A stretch of 64,000 nt of DNA, taken from Laccaria trichodermophora. Taxonomy: Eukaryota; Basidiomycota; Agaricomycetes; Agaricales; Hydnangiaceae. Under the pieces are notes generated by a model that worked only from the letters and a program-made list of their open reading frames with translations, was not told the DNA's origin and ran no database searches. The stretch is taken from assembly GCA_018417955.1 (NCBI GenBank), contig JACTVC010000001.1, positions 4,895,250-4,959,249 on the forward strand. The letters run 5' to 3'. Shown here piece by piece: positions 35,340 through 46,391 of the stretch; positions within the stretch are counted from its first letter, which is position 1; the number at the start of each line of letters is the position of its first letter. Both the position numbers and the translations under genes were made by a program.

Positions 35340-35560
35340 ACATGTGGTTGTCAAGACGCCAGCTTTTGCCCAGCGACCGTTGATCGGAAGGTTGGTTGAA
35401 GGCAAGGTGGATGAAGGGAACACACCTGTCACCGACATCGACGTCGCCTGCTACCCCTGAGGCTGAGGAGGAGGCTGTGAAAGTTGGGTCTCCGCAGGCA
35501 GTGGGAACCAAGGCGGTTTAGGGCATTCTGGGTGATATATATCCCACTCTGAGACGAGTT
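35340..35560 (+). pseudogene. Truncated, decayed copy of the 3' end of the FHA gene
   Basis: Similar in order to 33898-34235. Shared patches include GTCAAGACKCCAGCT, GAAGGCRAGGTRGAT, GTCGCCTGCTAC, GAGGCTGTGAAAGTT and, past the stop, a GATATAT..CCCACTCTGA tail. The copy has indels and a stop in the corresponding frame, and it includes 3'-flanking sequence. It is therefore a local segmental duplication, not a gene. A weaker match may extend left to about 35270. Confidence 0.75.
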
Positions 35561-35657
35561 AAAGGATCGCTTCAAGGTGAAATGATTGCGTGGTCACGTG
35601 CTTTTTCAATTATGAGACGATTCGATAAACGAATTCTTTTATCACCATCCACTGACC

Positions 35658-36999
35658 ATGTCGACCACTGCGGTGTTTGTCCTCGAAAGTGCACAGCCAG
35701 CATTTCCATTCGAGATAATGGAAAAAATTCTAATCGATATGGATGACATTCCCGAAACTCTTCGAGAATGCGCCCTGGTCAATTCCTTCTTCCGAGCTGT
35801 CGCACAGAAACGCATCTTTTCAACTGTTGAACTGGTCCATTATGACCAGTACAGTCCACACCCTCCGCATAACCAAATAAAATTTTTGGATGTCCTCAAT
35901 TTTGCACCACACCTGGCTCTCCACGTCCGCTCACTACAGATCCGATACGTCCAAACAAGCCAGCGCCATGACGTCTGGGATTGGACTGCTGTGTCCAATG
36001 AAGTAAACGAACCGAGTGACAATGTGATCTCGTCTATCCTTCCCCTCCTCACGAACGTGCGCAGCATCAGCCTCATCGCTGATACTTACCACAGATGGGG
36101 GACGTTATGCCCCAACGTCAGATCTGCCCTTATCTCTTCCTTTCACTCTTCTTCTATAACCCACCTCCAGCTTGGCAACATCGATGGAATACCACTTTTC
36201 ACAACTTTGGCCGGATGCAAGTCTCTTGAAGGCTTATCACTTTTTGGTTCCGTGACGGATGCCACTTGGGGACTTCCTCCAAGCAATGTTGAACTTTTAC
36301 ACCAGCAAAAATCTTGTCTTAAATACCTGGAAGTGAGGGAGATTCCGTCATTCGACAGCTTTGTGCGACACCTTCTTGACCCGTTTACGAGCCCGGTTAA
36401 CGTCATGCATTTGGAAAGCCTTGCCATTCAAGCAAGACCCGGAGAGGGTGACACAGGCATTTTACAATTGATCGATGCTTCTCACCGCACGCTCAAGTAC
36501 CTGGCCTTGTATCAAGGGAACAGATGTGAGTCGATCTCCCTGATTCTTGAGTTTATTTTCATCTATTTCAACATATGCAGACTGCGGATTTCCTATTTCG
36601 GCGCCCACACCCCTCACTCACATCCCTCATCTGCAGCGCCTAGACGTCAGATTTATACTGATGAAACCGCTTGACCCCCCTTCGCGTTCATGGCTTTCGG
36701 ATCTTTTGGAAACCATCCCACCAACGAGCGAATTGAAAGAGTTGAACCTCACAATCAACATACTGCGCCTGCCAGTGGAGGCTGTTTCCGAGTCCGACCT
36801 GAGAGATTGGATGTCCTGGGCCGATTTTGCCTTCGACCCTGCTTCAAAACAGGTTAATGGCCTTGATTTGGTCCAGCTCGTCATTCCTAGAAGTGAGGAA
36901 GATCTGGCTCAAAAACTTAGCCGAGTTTTTGAGGGAGATAAACAGTTGGAGCCGTTGCGACAAAAAGGTGCACTTCGTGTAAGCTTGGCAGGTATCTAA
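35658..36999 (+). CDS. F-box-like protein, tandem copy A
   Basis: Predicted 428 aa from two exons (35658-36525, 36581-36999). An F-box-like opening at about 13-60 (FPFEIMEKILIDMDD then ECALVNSFFRAVAQKRIFSTVEL) is followed by irregular leucine-rich segments (SSITHLQL, CKSLEGLSLFG, LQRLDVRF). A conserved DWMSWADFAFDPASKQV block lies near the C-terminus. It is paralogous along its full length, including intron position, to the next gene (37155-38530). F-box proteins usually recruit targets to SCF ubiquitin ligases; the target is unknown. Confidence 0.82.
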
Positions 37000-37154
37000 T
37001 TTTGAGGCTGGCATCTTCGTATCCATCATAGATGTTTTTAGTTTCTTGACAACCATGTCAGACCGCCAGTGTTTGTAAAGTAACGTGACCTCATAGTTGA
37101 CTACGGCCCTTTGAGTGCCACTCAAACCAGTTTTCAAGTTCAACGGCCACGGCG

Positions 37155-38530
37155 ATGGCTGCAATCTCCATCTTCGAGACCCTACAACCAGCATTTCCTT
37201 TCGAGATCATGGAAAAAATATTGATCGATGTTGACGACATTCCCTGGACTCTTGAAGAATGTGCACTTGTTAATTCCACCTTTCGCAAAATTGCACAGAA
37301 GCGTCTCTTTTCCACCATCGAACTGATCCACTATGATCAACATGGTGGACTCCATCCTCCACAGAACCAGATAAATTTCCTCGACGCCCTCAATTCCACC
37401 CCACACCTGGCGCTTCACGTCCACACACTGAAAATCCGGTATGAACAAACTGGAAGCCTCGAGTGGGAGGTTGTTTTTGACGAATTAAACGAACCGAGCG
37501 ACAACGCGATCTCGCGAATTCTTCCGCTTCTCGTAAACGTGCGCAACATTGGCCTCATCGCCGAACCATTTCATGTATGGCACACATTGTGCCCCAGCGT
37601 CAGATCTGCTCTTATCTCTGCCTTTCACTCATCTTCAATAACCCACCTGGAGTTCAACGCCCTCGATGAGCTCCCACTTTTTACAATTATGGCTGGGTGC
37701 AAATCTCTCGAAAGCTTATCACTTACCGGCACCTTCGGGGGTGATACGGCCTGGGGAGAAGTGACTCCGAGCAGTCTGGAACCCGTTCAACAGCGAAGGC
37801 CTTGCCTTAAATCCCTTCAAATGATACAGATTCCATTTCTTGAAGACTTTGTAATGCGCCTGCTTGACCCAGATACCACTCCTGTTAATGCTTGGAATCT
37901 ACGAAACATTCTCGTTCAAGGAGAGCCTATAGGGGATCACGCGGGACTTGTGCAACTACTCGATGCTTCTCATCGCACACTGAGATGCTTGACTTTGCTT
38001 CAAGGAGACGAATGTGAGTTGCGCATTCATGTCGTGAATTAACAAATGAGCTGTGTTGATCCTTATGTTCGGACATAGACTTCGGGGTTCCTATCACAGC
38101 TCCTGTACACCCACCTCTCGCGTGCCTCTTTCAACTTCAGCGCCTAGATCTCAGATTTATATTTCGGGCACCGCTCGAATACAGCAATGATAACTCCCCA
38201 TCGCACTCTTGGCTGTCAAAATTTCTGGCAACCCTTCCGACCGAACAAAATGAATTCTCAGAGTTGAACCTCATGATTGAAGCACGCCGGCAGGAGGATA
38301 TCTCTGATTTGGACCTGAGAAAATGGATGTCCTGGGCCGACTTCGCTTTTGACCCCACCTCAAAACAGATCTGCCGTCTCAATCTGATCCAGCTCATAAT
38401 TTCATCGGCTGATCGAGACTTTGCTCAAAAGCTCAGCCTCATTTTCGAGGAGGATGAACAGTTGGCACCGCTACGGGGGAAAGGGATGCTTCAGCTATCA
38501 ATTATATCGAGCAACGATTTTTTGAGCTGA
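37155..38530 (+). CDS. F-box-like protein, tandem copy B
   Basis: Predicted 436 aa from two exons (37155-38013, 38079-38530). It aligns with copy A from end to end: FPFEIMEKILIDVDD, ECALVNSTFRKIAQKRLFSTIEL, the shared NEPSDNAIS and SSITHLEF segments, a phase-matched intron after the DASHRTL block, and KWMSWADFAFDPTSKQI. The pair lies head to tail with 155 bp between stop and start, so it arose by tandem duplication followed by marked divergence. Both frames are intact. Confidence 0.82.
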
Positions 38531-38662
38531 CTAGGACAGTCTAAACTTCTGTAGCGATGACGAAAACATATAATACTAGCCAAATATTTTCAGAACATGG
38601 ATAACAGTCTAATATAAGTCTCTTTCGCATCAGGCCTCAGACTTCTACCAGTCGCCCTTCCC

Positions 38663-40660
38663 TCATGCAACTCGGTCGGCGTCGTCTTTCCGGACTGCCT
38701 GGAATACCTCGACAAACTCTCCGATTTGAAGCCACTGTTCGGCATTGTTCCCGTGCGTTGTGACCTTAACATGAGGGAAGAGGATATTAAGATGACGGGC
38801 GACAAGAAGTAAAACTCGGGAGTTCAATGGGATTGTAGTGCCATTGTCTCCGGCTGACAAGACTTCAAGCGGATGCGAAAGGGTATATCCCTTTGTGGAA
38901 TCGATCAGGGGGATATCGTCGAGACTAATATTAGCTTCAAGGACATTAAGAAGAGGGCAGGACAGGGCGAGAATGCGGAGAGGAGGTATTGTGATGTGAT
39001 CCGCCGGAAGATAAAGCGAGGTAAGTTTCGGCCAGGAGTGAGCAAGATCGGACATGGTGTTGTTCAGCGATGGACCAAAACTCCATCCACGGAAATCAAG
39101 AACCTCCAAGACTTCGCATGGCGTGAGAGAGGATATTGCATTTGTTGGTCCGCTGAAAATAGATGGTTGAGAACGGAAAGGTTTTATGTCAATAACACGA
39201 ATACAATTTGCCCATCGGGAGGCAATCCTGGACGACAAAGCCAAAAGCCGGTCATCAAGAGGGTCGCTTCGCACAAGCGCGTCTGCACAAAGAGGTTCGT
39301 TGCCTGGGACTGGGCGAGGCGGTCCGGAGCAACGTTTCGAACCAAGCTTTCCCTTTTTTTTAGTTGTAGAAGGTTGAGGTACAGGAAGTTCAGCCTGGGA
39401 TAGTTGAATGAGCAGGGTGACGGCATCCAAGTCAAGCGACGCAATACGGGACAAAATTTCGTGAATTAAAGATGACGATCCGGTAACACTAAGTGATCTC
39501 AGGGTCTTAAATCCAGCAATTTCTAAACTTGATAGTTTCGGAAGCGCGCAAGGAGGGCTGCCTGGTATGGCGGCCGTTGTGGATTGGGGTGGTGTGGCTG
39601 CGCGTATAGTATCCTGTGTCTCAAGCCTGGAATCACCAGGGGATATCCCTACAAAGCCGTCAAAGTCATACTCGACGTCTTTCTGATGTGGAGAAACTGG
39701 ATTTGGGAAAGGCTGTGATTCTGATCCAAAATCGGGGATGCAATTTGAAGGCGGACGATGGGGGAAATCAGGGTACGCTTGGGTAGGGGGAGAGTTAAAC
39801 GAGCCGAGTACAGGACCTGGGGACCCCTCGCCAACTTTTGTATCGTTTACGTTATCGTGCGGAAGAGCAGAATGGTCAGCATAGTATTCCGCATCATCTC
39901 CATCAACGACAAGCTCAAGGAGCTTGGGAAGGGTACCAATGCTTCCTAGCAATTGGCTGTCCCAGCGCGATACAGCGCCATTCAATTTCAATGATAGTAG
40001 ATCTTTAAAGCGGGGGATTGACCTCAACGACTCCGAATCAAGCAAACTGGGGCCAAGAACAAGAGATTTCAACGATAACCCTTCTTCGTCTGAGAGAGTT
40101 GTCAAGAAAGACCCAATGAGGTGAGCGTGGGACGGAGGGAATCCCGATATTTCAAGATAGTCAAGAGAGGGGGAAAGAAGGAGGAAAGTGTGCGATAGGG
40201 AAGCGGTAGCGTTGACAATTTGAAGACGACGGAGCGACGGAAATAGAGGAACGGCACCTTGAAACTGTGCGAGGCGAAGGTAAGTCAACGACGCGACACG
40301 AAGTTGTGGGTCCCCCTCAGCGTCCGAAAGGTAAAATTCCTCGACGACTTTGGCAAACGATTGGAGTTGGTTCCACGATTCCTTCGTTATAACACCGTTA
40401 AGGACCTAGAGATTGGATGGTAAGCGCAAGGCTGTCAAGGTCAAGAACTTGAGTCCCACGTATTCGTTTTGCTGCACGGATAGAGCTGGAAGAACCTGAA
40501 GTAACGGTACGAAGGAAGTTAGGGTTTTCCAATTTGAAGCCCCAAGGTTTTCGTGAGGTGATAGGGAATCGGGGATCTCGAGGGGAACAGTATCTACCAG
40601 CTCCATGTCGTCCATTGGAGTAAGGGAAAATTCGATGTCAGGCGAGGGGTGGAAAGACAT
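38663..40660 (-). CDS. F-box-family LRR-type protein with disrupted N-terminus
   Basis: Main model 647 aa from exons 40660-40460 and 40405-38663. NWKTLTSFVPLLQVLPAL and the segment after the intron (VLNGVITKESWNQL) match the linker after the F-box in the genes at 41752 and 57092. Leucine-rich segments follow (FPSLRRLQIVNA, LSLKSLVLGPSLL, PKLTSLYLPADHITIPPLRIL), interrupted by a long Pro/Ser insert. No F-box is found. An upstream frame (40820-40638) is put out of register by a 40-bp tandem repeat. The gene may be N-terminally decayed, or start at 40660, or use an unusual intron there. Confidence 0.68.
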
Positions 40661-40700
40661 CAGAGGGGCGGACGATGTCAGGCGAGGGGCGGAAAGAATG
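40630..40700. repeat. 40-bp-period tandem repeat at the 5' end of the F-box-family gene
   Basis: A 25-bp sequence containing CGATGTCAGGCGAGGGG starts near 40633 and again near 40673, one G/A difference apart, giving a 40-bp period. As 40 is not divisible by three, it shifts the reading frame of the minus-strand gene between its upstream and main open frames. Confidence 0.75.
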
Positions 40701-40820
40701 TGAGGCGAAGGACGGAAGGGAGGCGTGGGGCGGAGAAATATCAGCCTTGAGGTCTTTGAGGGCTGCGATAGTGCGTTGAATGTGTGGGAGTGAGAAGCAA
40801 ACCTTACATAACGTGTTCAA

Positions 40821-41751
40821 CCTCGGGACTTCTTGAACGTGGACAGCTTTTTTTGGCTTTTTGAATTGTGGGCGACGTCCAGGCTCGAGGTCTAGCCTAG
40901 TATTGATGGAATAGCATCATGGGCCATACTTCGTCCTTGTCCCAGTATCGTCCAATCCTCTTTGCCCCAGTCAATGGGCAGACACTGAGCAAAGGGCCTT
41001 GGAACCTCAACCCCAAGCTGATAGAAAATCAATCCTAACCAGTGCAAAGATTTCTGATGAACTGAACGCGTCAATAAATGAAGAGGTTGTCGATGAGTGG
41101 TGATTATGTTGACAAGATATCTTTGTTTTGGGATTCCGACTCGAAGTCTCGCCTCAAGGCTTCACCGGCACCATCCAGACCGGGTTCTCAGTTCCTAATC
41201 GAAATGCATCACCTACGTCTGTTTTCGTACTTCGCTGTGTTTTCTTGCCTGCCGCGTGGTGTATGTCAGATCCCAAGCCCCAGCCAACAGAGCGATCGCG
41301 TCTTGTTTTGGGCTTCAAGTCTATTCGGGATGGCAGCAAAAAACGATTCCACGTCCAAAAGTTGATAAGCAAGCGACAAGGCTCCAGTGAGATTCTGTCA
41401 TGCGTTGGTCTTCTACTGCATACGGTTGGCATACGGTTTGATGAGGTTGCTTCAGTGGGGATTGTGTGGAATGTAGCTCGCTCGAGTTCAATGTCAGGAC
41501 CACTCATAAGCCAAAGACAGAGAAAGACGTACGTGAACCAAGGTACGACTACACATATATCGAAGTCTGTCTAGGAGAGACTAAGAAAGACGCACCAAAC
41601 TTTGAAGTAACGTGAACCCGCCGAACAACTTACCTTACTTGGAACTTGTGTGGGTAGGGTTAGGGTCACTGATCGATGACATCACACAGAATCACAGGCT
41701 AACATTTGTCTCCTTAGCAATTCAAACTCAAACTCAAAACCATACCACGAT
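40821..41751. other. Intergenic between divergent F-box-family genes
   Basis: About 930 bp. Frames at 41078-41574 (plus) and 41154-41507 (minus) overlap and show no known motif. A double telomere-like box (TAGGGTTAGGGT, 41655-41666) lies 86 bp before the next start codon. Confidence 0.5.
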
Positions 41752-43338
41752 ATGGTTCTTTCCAACATTGACTCTGGAATTTTTGATAAAATTCTCGATA
41801 ATTTGGCGCACGATGCCCCGGATCTCAATTTAGCCGCAAGCCAGCGCAATAAACGAACTCTCGCGCGGCTTGCGATATGTTGCAAAGCCTTTCTGGAACC
41901 CGCACTGGACCATCTCTGGAGAAGGCTCGATTCCCTATTTCCGCTTTTAAAACTTTTGCAAGGTTTCAAGTCAAGCGACGGCATATATGTATGTCATCTT
42001 GCCGTAAAGGCTGAGCTCAGAGAAGCGTGGCTCAATAAGTTTTAGGTTCTGCGAGGCATTGTAACGCCTGACAATTGGAGTCGGTTTGACTGGTATGCGA
42101 GAAGAGTCAAGACTCTTTGTTATACCGGAAACCCGTTGGGTCAAGCGGTAGCGAAGCATGTTTACTTTCGAGTGTCCCAACTCCACTCGACGCCTCTACT
42201 CCCGTCCCTCCAGCATCTGCAATTCCGGCACTCGACCCAGAATGATTTCCTCACCTTGGGCGTCTGCCTTTTCCTATCTCCATCTTTGCAATCGGTTGAA
42301 TTTGATGGCATTAAAAGCGACAAACTTTGTGGCACATTTTTTGACGCCCTCATCTGCGAATCCGCTCCGCTGCAATCCATCACATTGCGTGGACAGGGGT
42401 TGTCTAAGGACACTCTCGACCTGGCCATTGGGTTCCAAGGCATTCGAAGGCTAGAAATCGATGGGAGCTACATTGATAAAGATTGGCTGAAGGGGGCTGG
42501 TGCCCTCCCTTCGCTCCTTCATCTCAACCTCAATTTTCTAGACTCGCCGATTGCGGCTTTTGATTTTGATCTTGGCTTCCAAAATGTTGAGAAACTCATA
42601 ATCACTGGGCCCTTGCCGCTCACAGACTCGTTTCTTATGAATACATCGACCAAGCACCTCGAATATTTTGACTGCCGAGTCCCTACGGGTGTAGCTAAAC
42701 CGGGCTACGAGAGCCTGACATATCGCGTTGTAAATCGATGGAGAGAGACACTTCGGCACTTTGGTATTGCGGTAATTTTTCAAGAACACCGGAAGGATGA
42801 ATTTCCCGCAAGTGCCCTACTTACTTTGGGGTCAGTCGGCCGACTGCAATCTGTTCGAGTGGTGAATTACTTCACAACTTGCCTGACGGACGAGATCATT
42901 GTAGAGCTTGCTTCTGGTTGGCCAGAAATTACCGACCTCCTCCTTCCCGACTCGCCACCAGGATTCTCCTTGCCAACTGTCATTAGCCTCCAAGCGCTGG
43001 CAGAGCGCTGCCCACACTTAAGGCATCTTCGAATACCCTTCAATGACCTGGCTCCAGAGCTACCACCGCTGCCTCATGGAGGTCTGAAACATGGTTTGAA
43101 GACCTTGACAAATGCGCGTTTTATTAATCCAGGAGATATAAGTGATTATCTTAGGCTTGGACGTTTTATTGATCGCCTCTTTCCGGGACTCAAGGTCGTC
43201 AATAAAGGAGAAGCGGGACATTGGGGTTTCGACTACGTCAAGTGGAAAGAATTGCATGACGCCGTTTCCCTCTGTCAAACTATACGACGGGAAACTAGGG
43301 AGGAGTATGAAAGCGTGGGTAGTAAAGAAAACCTTTGA
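41752..43338 (+). CDS. F-box/LRR-type protein
   Basis: Predicted 509 aa from two exons (41752-41988, 42046-43338). The F-box region (about 5-60) reads FDKILDNLAHD, LARLAICCKAFLEPALDHLW, then RRLDSLFPLLKLL. The single intron falls directly after GIY, and exon 2 starts VLRGIV. The same position and phrase occur in the gene at 57092-58706, so these are paralogues. Leucine-rich repeats follow (LPSLQHLQF, LFLSPSLQSVEF, RLEIDGSYI, EITDLLLP, CPHLRHLRIPF), ending in a RFIDRLFPGLKVV segment. Intact. A likely SCF substrate adaptor of unknown target. Confidence 0.87.
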
Positions 43339-43886
43339 AAAGAGGTCGGATGGTTGGGGTCAGGCCGGGGTCGAAATATTGAGCCTTCATTGTTCCACCT
43401 ACTAACGGTCTAAAGAGACGTTATACGGTATACCTACTAAGGACGTATATTTTTACTATCTATGACTAATGGAAAAGATTTCAAGGGATGTCGACCCGAC
43501 AAGGAAATAAAAGAAATGCAAAGGATTACCCATAAGCAGAAATAAATCTAGATCAATTGACGCGATTTTTTCTTGATTCTTTCCGAGTCGAGGAAGCAAG
43601 TATCTTGGCAAGTATTAGGGGAACGAAGGAATGGCAATGGTTCACAAAAGAAGAAACTCTAAAAAAAAGCTACGAGAATCGAACAGTAAATCAACTGCGA
43701 CTCTTTGATTTTATCTCTCCGCAAGAATGTTATAGTGAACACAACTTGGGAATTGAGAAACTTCAAGTTCAGTTAGGAGAGCAAAATCACGTGCTCTCGC
43801 GTCGCGTCACATTGAGTCACAACGCGCCTCGGCACTCGTCATCCTCTGACAGCAAGCACCAACATTTGAAAGGGGAAAGAACGAAT
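43339..43886. other. Intergenic, upstream of the DUF2461 gene
   Basis: About 550 bp. An open frame from 43557 is in phase with the first exon of the next gene. Its extra N-terminal residues are not conserved-looking, so I treat it as 5' flank. Confidence 0.5.
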
Positions 43887-45565
43887 ATGTCTCCCAAAAC
43901 TCATTCCGCCAAAGCCAAAACTGGATTGCGGAAGTCGTCAAGCCCAAAGAAACGCAAAGCTGTTACCGCTGACGAGGAAGAGGCGGAGTATGCCAAGAAG
44001 GTGTACGACAGCGACGCGCTGGATGAAGATTCATCAGAAGATACGAAGAAGCGTAAGCGCGTACGCGAGAACAAGAAGACAAGAACGCCCAGGAAGAAGA
44101 GAAGGGAGGTAGATGACGATGAGGAGGGTGATTTACAGGAGGGGCAGGAGATTGTAGGAGTTGTCGTTGAGGCTCCGAAAACAGGCCGAGGTGAGCGGAA
44201 ACTCTGGACACTGTGTTTGAGATTGATGCTAGTCCTACTCAACAGTTCCACCTGGTCAAATCTCGCAAAACACTCTGAACTTCCTAACGAAATTGAAGGA
44301 TCCCAAATGTAACGACAGAGAATGGTCAGTCCGTCAGAAACTTTTTTCCCCTCACGTGTCACATCTAATACGGTCCAGGTTCAAGTTGCATGGTGCATCC
44401 TTCCTTTGCGCTGAAGGAAATGACGCTGATTTTTCTGTAGAACCCGTGTACCGCTTGGCAGAGAAGGAGTGGAAGGATTTCATTGAGGGCTTCACGGATG
44501 TTCTTGCAGAAGTCGACACACAAATACCTCATCTTCCGCCGAAGGACGTCATCCACAGGATTTACCGTGACGTGAGTAATTTGAGCTCACAATTGTATGC
44601 TTACACATCATCTCGTCGTAGGTTCGCTTCAGCAATGATAAAACACCGTACAAGAGAGGGTTTTCCGCGAGCTTCTCTCGCAGCGGCAGGAAGGGTATCT
44701 TCGCCGGTTGTAAGTCGCTCCCTCTACCGCCAGGAACGTCTGGGCATTGACGATAAATATAAAACGCAGATCATGTGTGAGTTTGTTTCCTGCGATACTT
44801 ACTTCTATTAACGTATATCTAGGTCACGTATGTTCTCGCTGCCATGGCGTCATATCCTTCTTTAACCCCTCTTTCAGTCAAACCAGGAAATGAGTCGCTT
44901 ATCGCAGCGGGCTCATGGTGTCCTGGGCGAAATGAGCTCGCCACGATCAGGTACGTTTTGAGTCTTGAACGAGTCTTATGCCGCGTTTACTGATGCAAGA
45001 CCAAAGAAACAACATAAAGAATGATTCTCGTCGCCTCAGGCAGATTATATCTTCGCCTGAGTTTGTGAAGTTTTTTGGGGAAGCGAAGCCACATCCAAAG
45101 GGAGAAACGCAGAATATCTTTGGTAGAGAAGATGAACTGAAAGTAGCTCCGAAGGGCGTGGGGAAAGATCACAAGTAAGTAAGCTTTGACTTTCTCCGGT
45201 TAAAAATCCGTTGACGATTTCGATGATAGGGATATTGATCTACTGAAATGTCGCTCTTTCGCAGTTCTACATCGGTAATCACGTAGACTGTTATGTGAAT
45301 GTGGCTAACAACGTTATAGGTTCACCGACAGCGAGGTACTCGATCCCGAATTCAAACAGAAATTGGCCTCCGTCGCTAGAGTGATGCAGCCATTTGTACA
45401 CTGGTAACGTATTGTTTTTTTGTGATCCATATTACCCTAAATTGACGCCTTCCTTTCTTCAGCTTAAACGATATGATGACTATTGCTGGCGGCACCAATA
45501 ACAACGATGACGAGGAGAGCGGCGATGGAGAGCAAGAGGAGGGCGACGATGACAACGAAAAATGA
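43887..45565 (+). CDS. DUF2461 (TIGR02453) family protein with micro-exons
   Basis: Predicted 366 aa from 12 exons: 43887-44190, 44246-44324, 44379-44392, 44441-44571, 44622-44709, 44770-44776, 44823-44827, 44878-44950, 45007-45174, 45230-45274, 45320-45403 and 45463-45565. The N-terminal 100 residues are a basic/acidic disordered tail (KKRKRVRENKKTRTPRKKRR, probable nuclear signal). The DUF2461 domain follows: TLNFLTKLKDPKCNDREWFK, DVIHRIYRDVRFSNDKTPYK, FSASFSRSGRKGIFAGYHV, PGNESLIAAGSW and NELATIR. The C-terminus is acidic. The biochemical role of the family is not established. Exons of 14, 7 and 5 nt are required to keep the conserved REWFKLHEP and AGYHVSLKPG stretches, and the lengths sum to 1101 nt. 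Confidence 0.92.
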
Positions 45566-46391
45566 GTTCGGTTGGGTTGAGGATTTTTCTGTATGGATCA
45601 TGATGCGGGACGAATTTAACCATGAGCTTTTACCTCCCAGCTTGTTCTATGCCATTCTCCTTATCGACCTTGTGCCACTGTTTCACACTCGGTAAACTGA
45701 CGATTGTTACTGGTCGGAGAGAGCTTTCCTCAGCCACAAGTGAATGTTGGCAGGTGCTAGTATTGTTTGTTGTTTTTTGTGCTTTGACCTTGGGTATGTT
45801 TTGGTTTGCCTTGTCTCTCGCTCACTCCAGAATTAAGCGTCCCGAGGGGCAATCAGAAACCAAGAAGGATGAAGTCAGTGGCTTCAGACTCACTTGACCA
45901 TCAGAAGAACGTCCTACCAAGTCAAAATTCATTCCAAGCTACATCTTATAAATCCCTTGGATATCAAAATGAGGGGATTCATTGTACTGATACTATCTAC
46001 GACCTAGCTGCCTGGCACATCGATATCATAGACTAATATTCTCGGGACCATTACATTATAAACATGCATGTTCAGCCAACATGAAATATGCTAGCATGAA
46101 TTCATCTCCATTTTCTATACCGCCACGATCTCCTATAAAATTCTCCTTACTCCCCAATGTTTCTTCGGGTTTCGAGCAAGTGGTTTCAATTATTTACCTC
46201 AAACTGCGGGCCGCGAGCGTTTTGGGTCAGTGGCCACGTGGGAGTTTGTCACCGTAGGAAACGGCCAGGACGGCAACCACGACTTTCTTACCCACCGCCA
46301 GCTGAGGAGACCGGCCGTCTACCTTCCCTTGTCTTTTCTCCTTCAAAAAGTAATCCAGAGCGTCTAGCAGCGGCCCTAGCTGCCCGCCACG
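45566..46391. other. Intergenic, chitin synthase promoter region
   Basis: About 830 bp. A short frame at 45622-45897 has one hydrophobic stretch but no family match. The upstream in-frame extension seen from 46157 belongs to a different frame from chitin synthase exon 1 and is not coding. Confidence 0.5.

Noticed and set aside
43557..43886. N-terminal extension of the DUF2461 protein
   Set aside because: In frame but not conserved-looking; the basic tail starting at 43887 with a better context is a more likely start.
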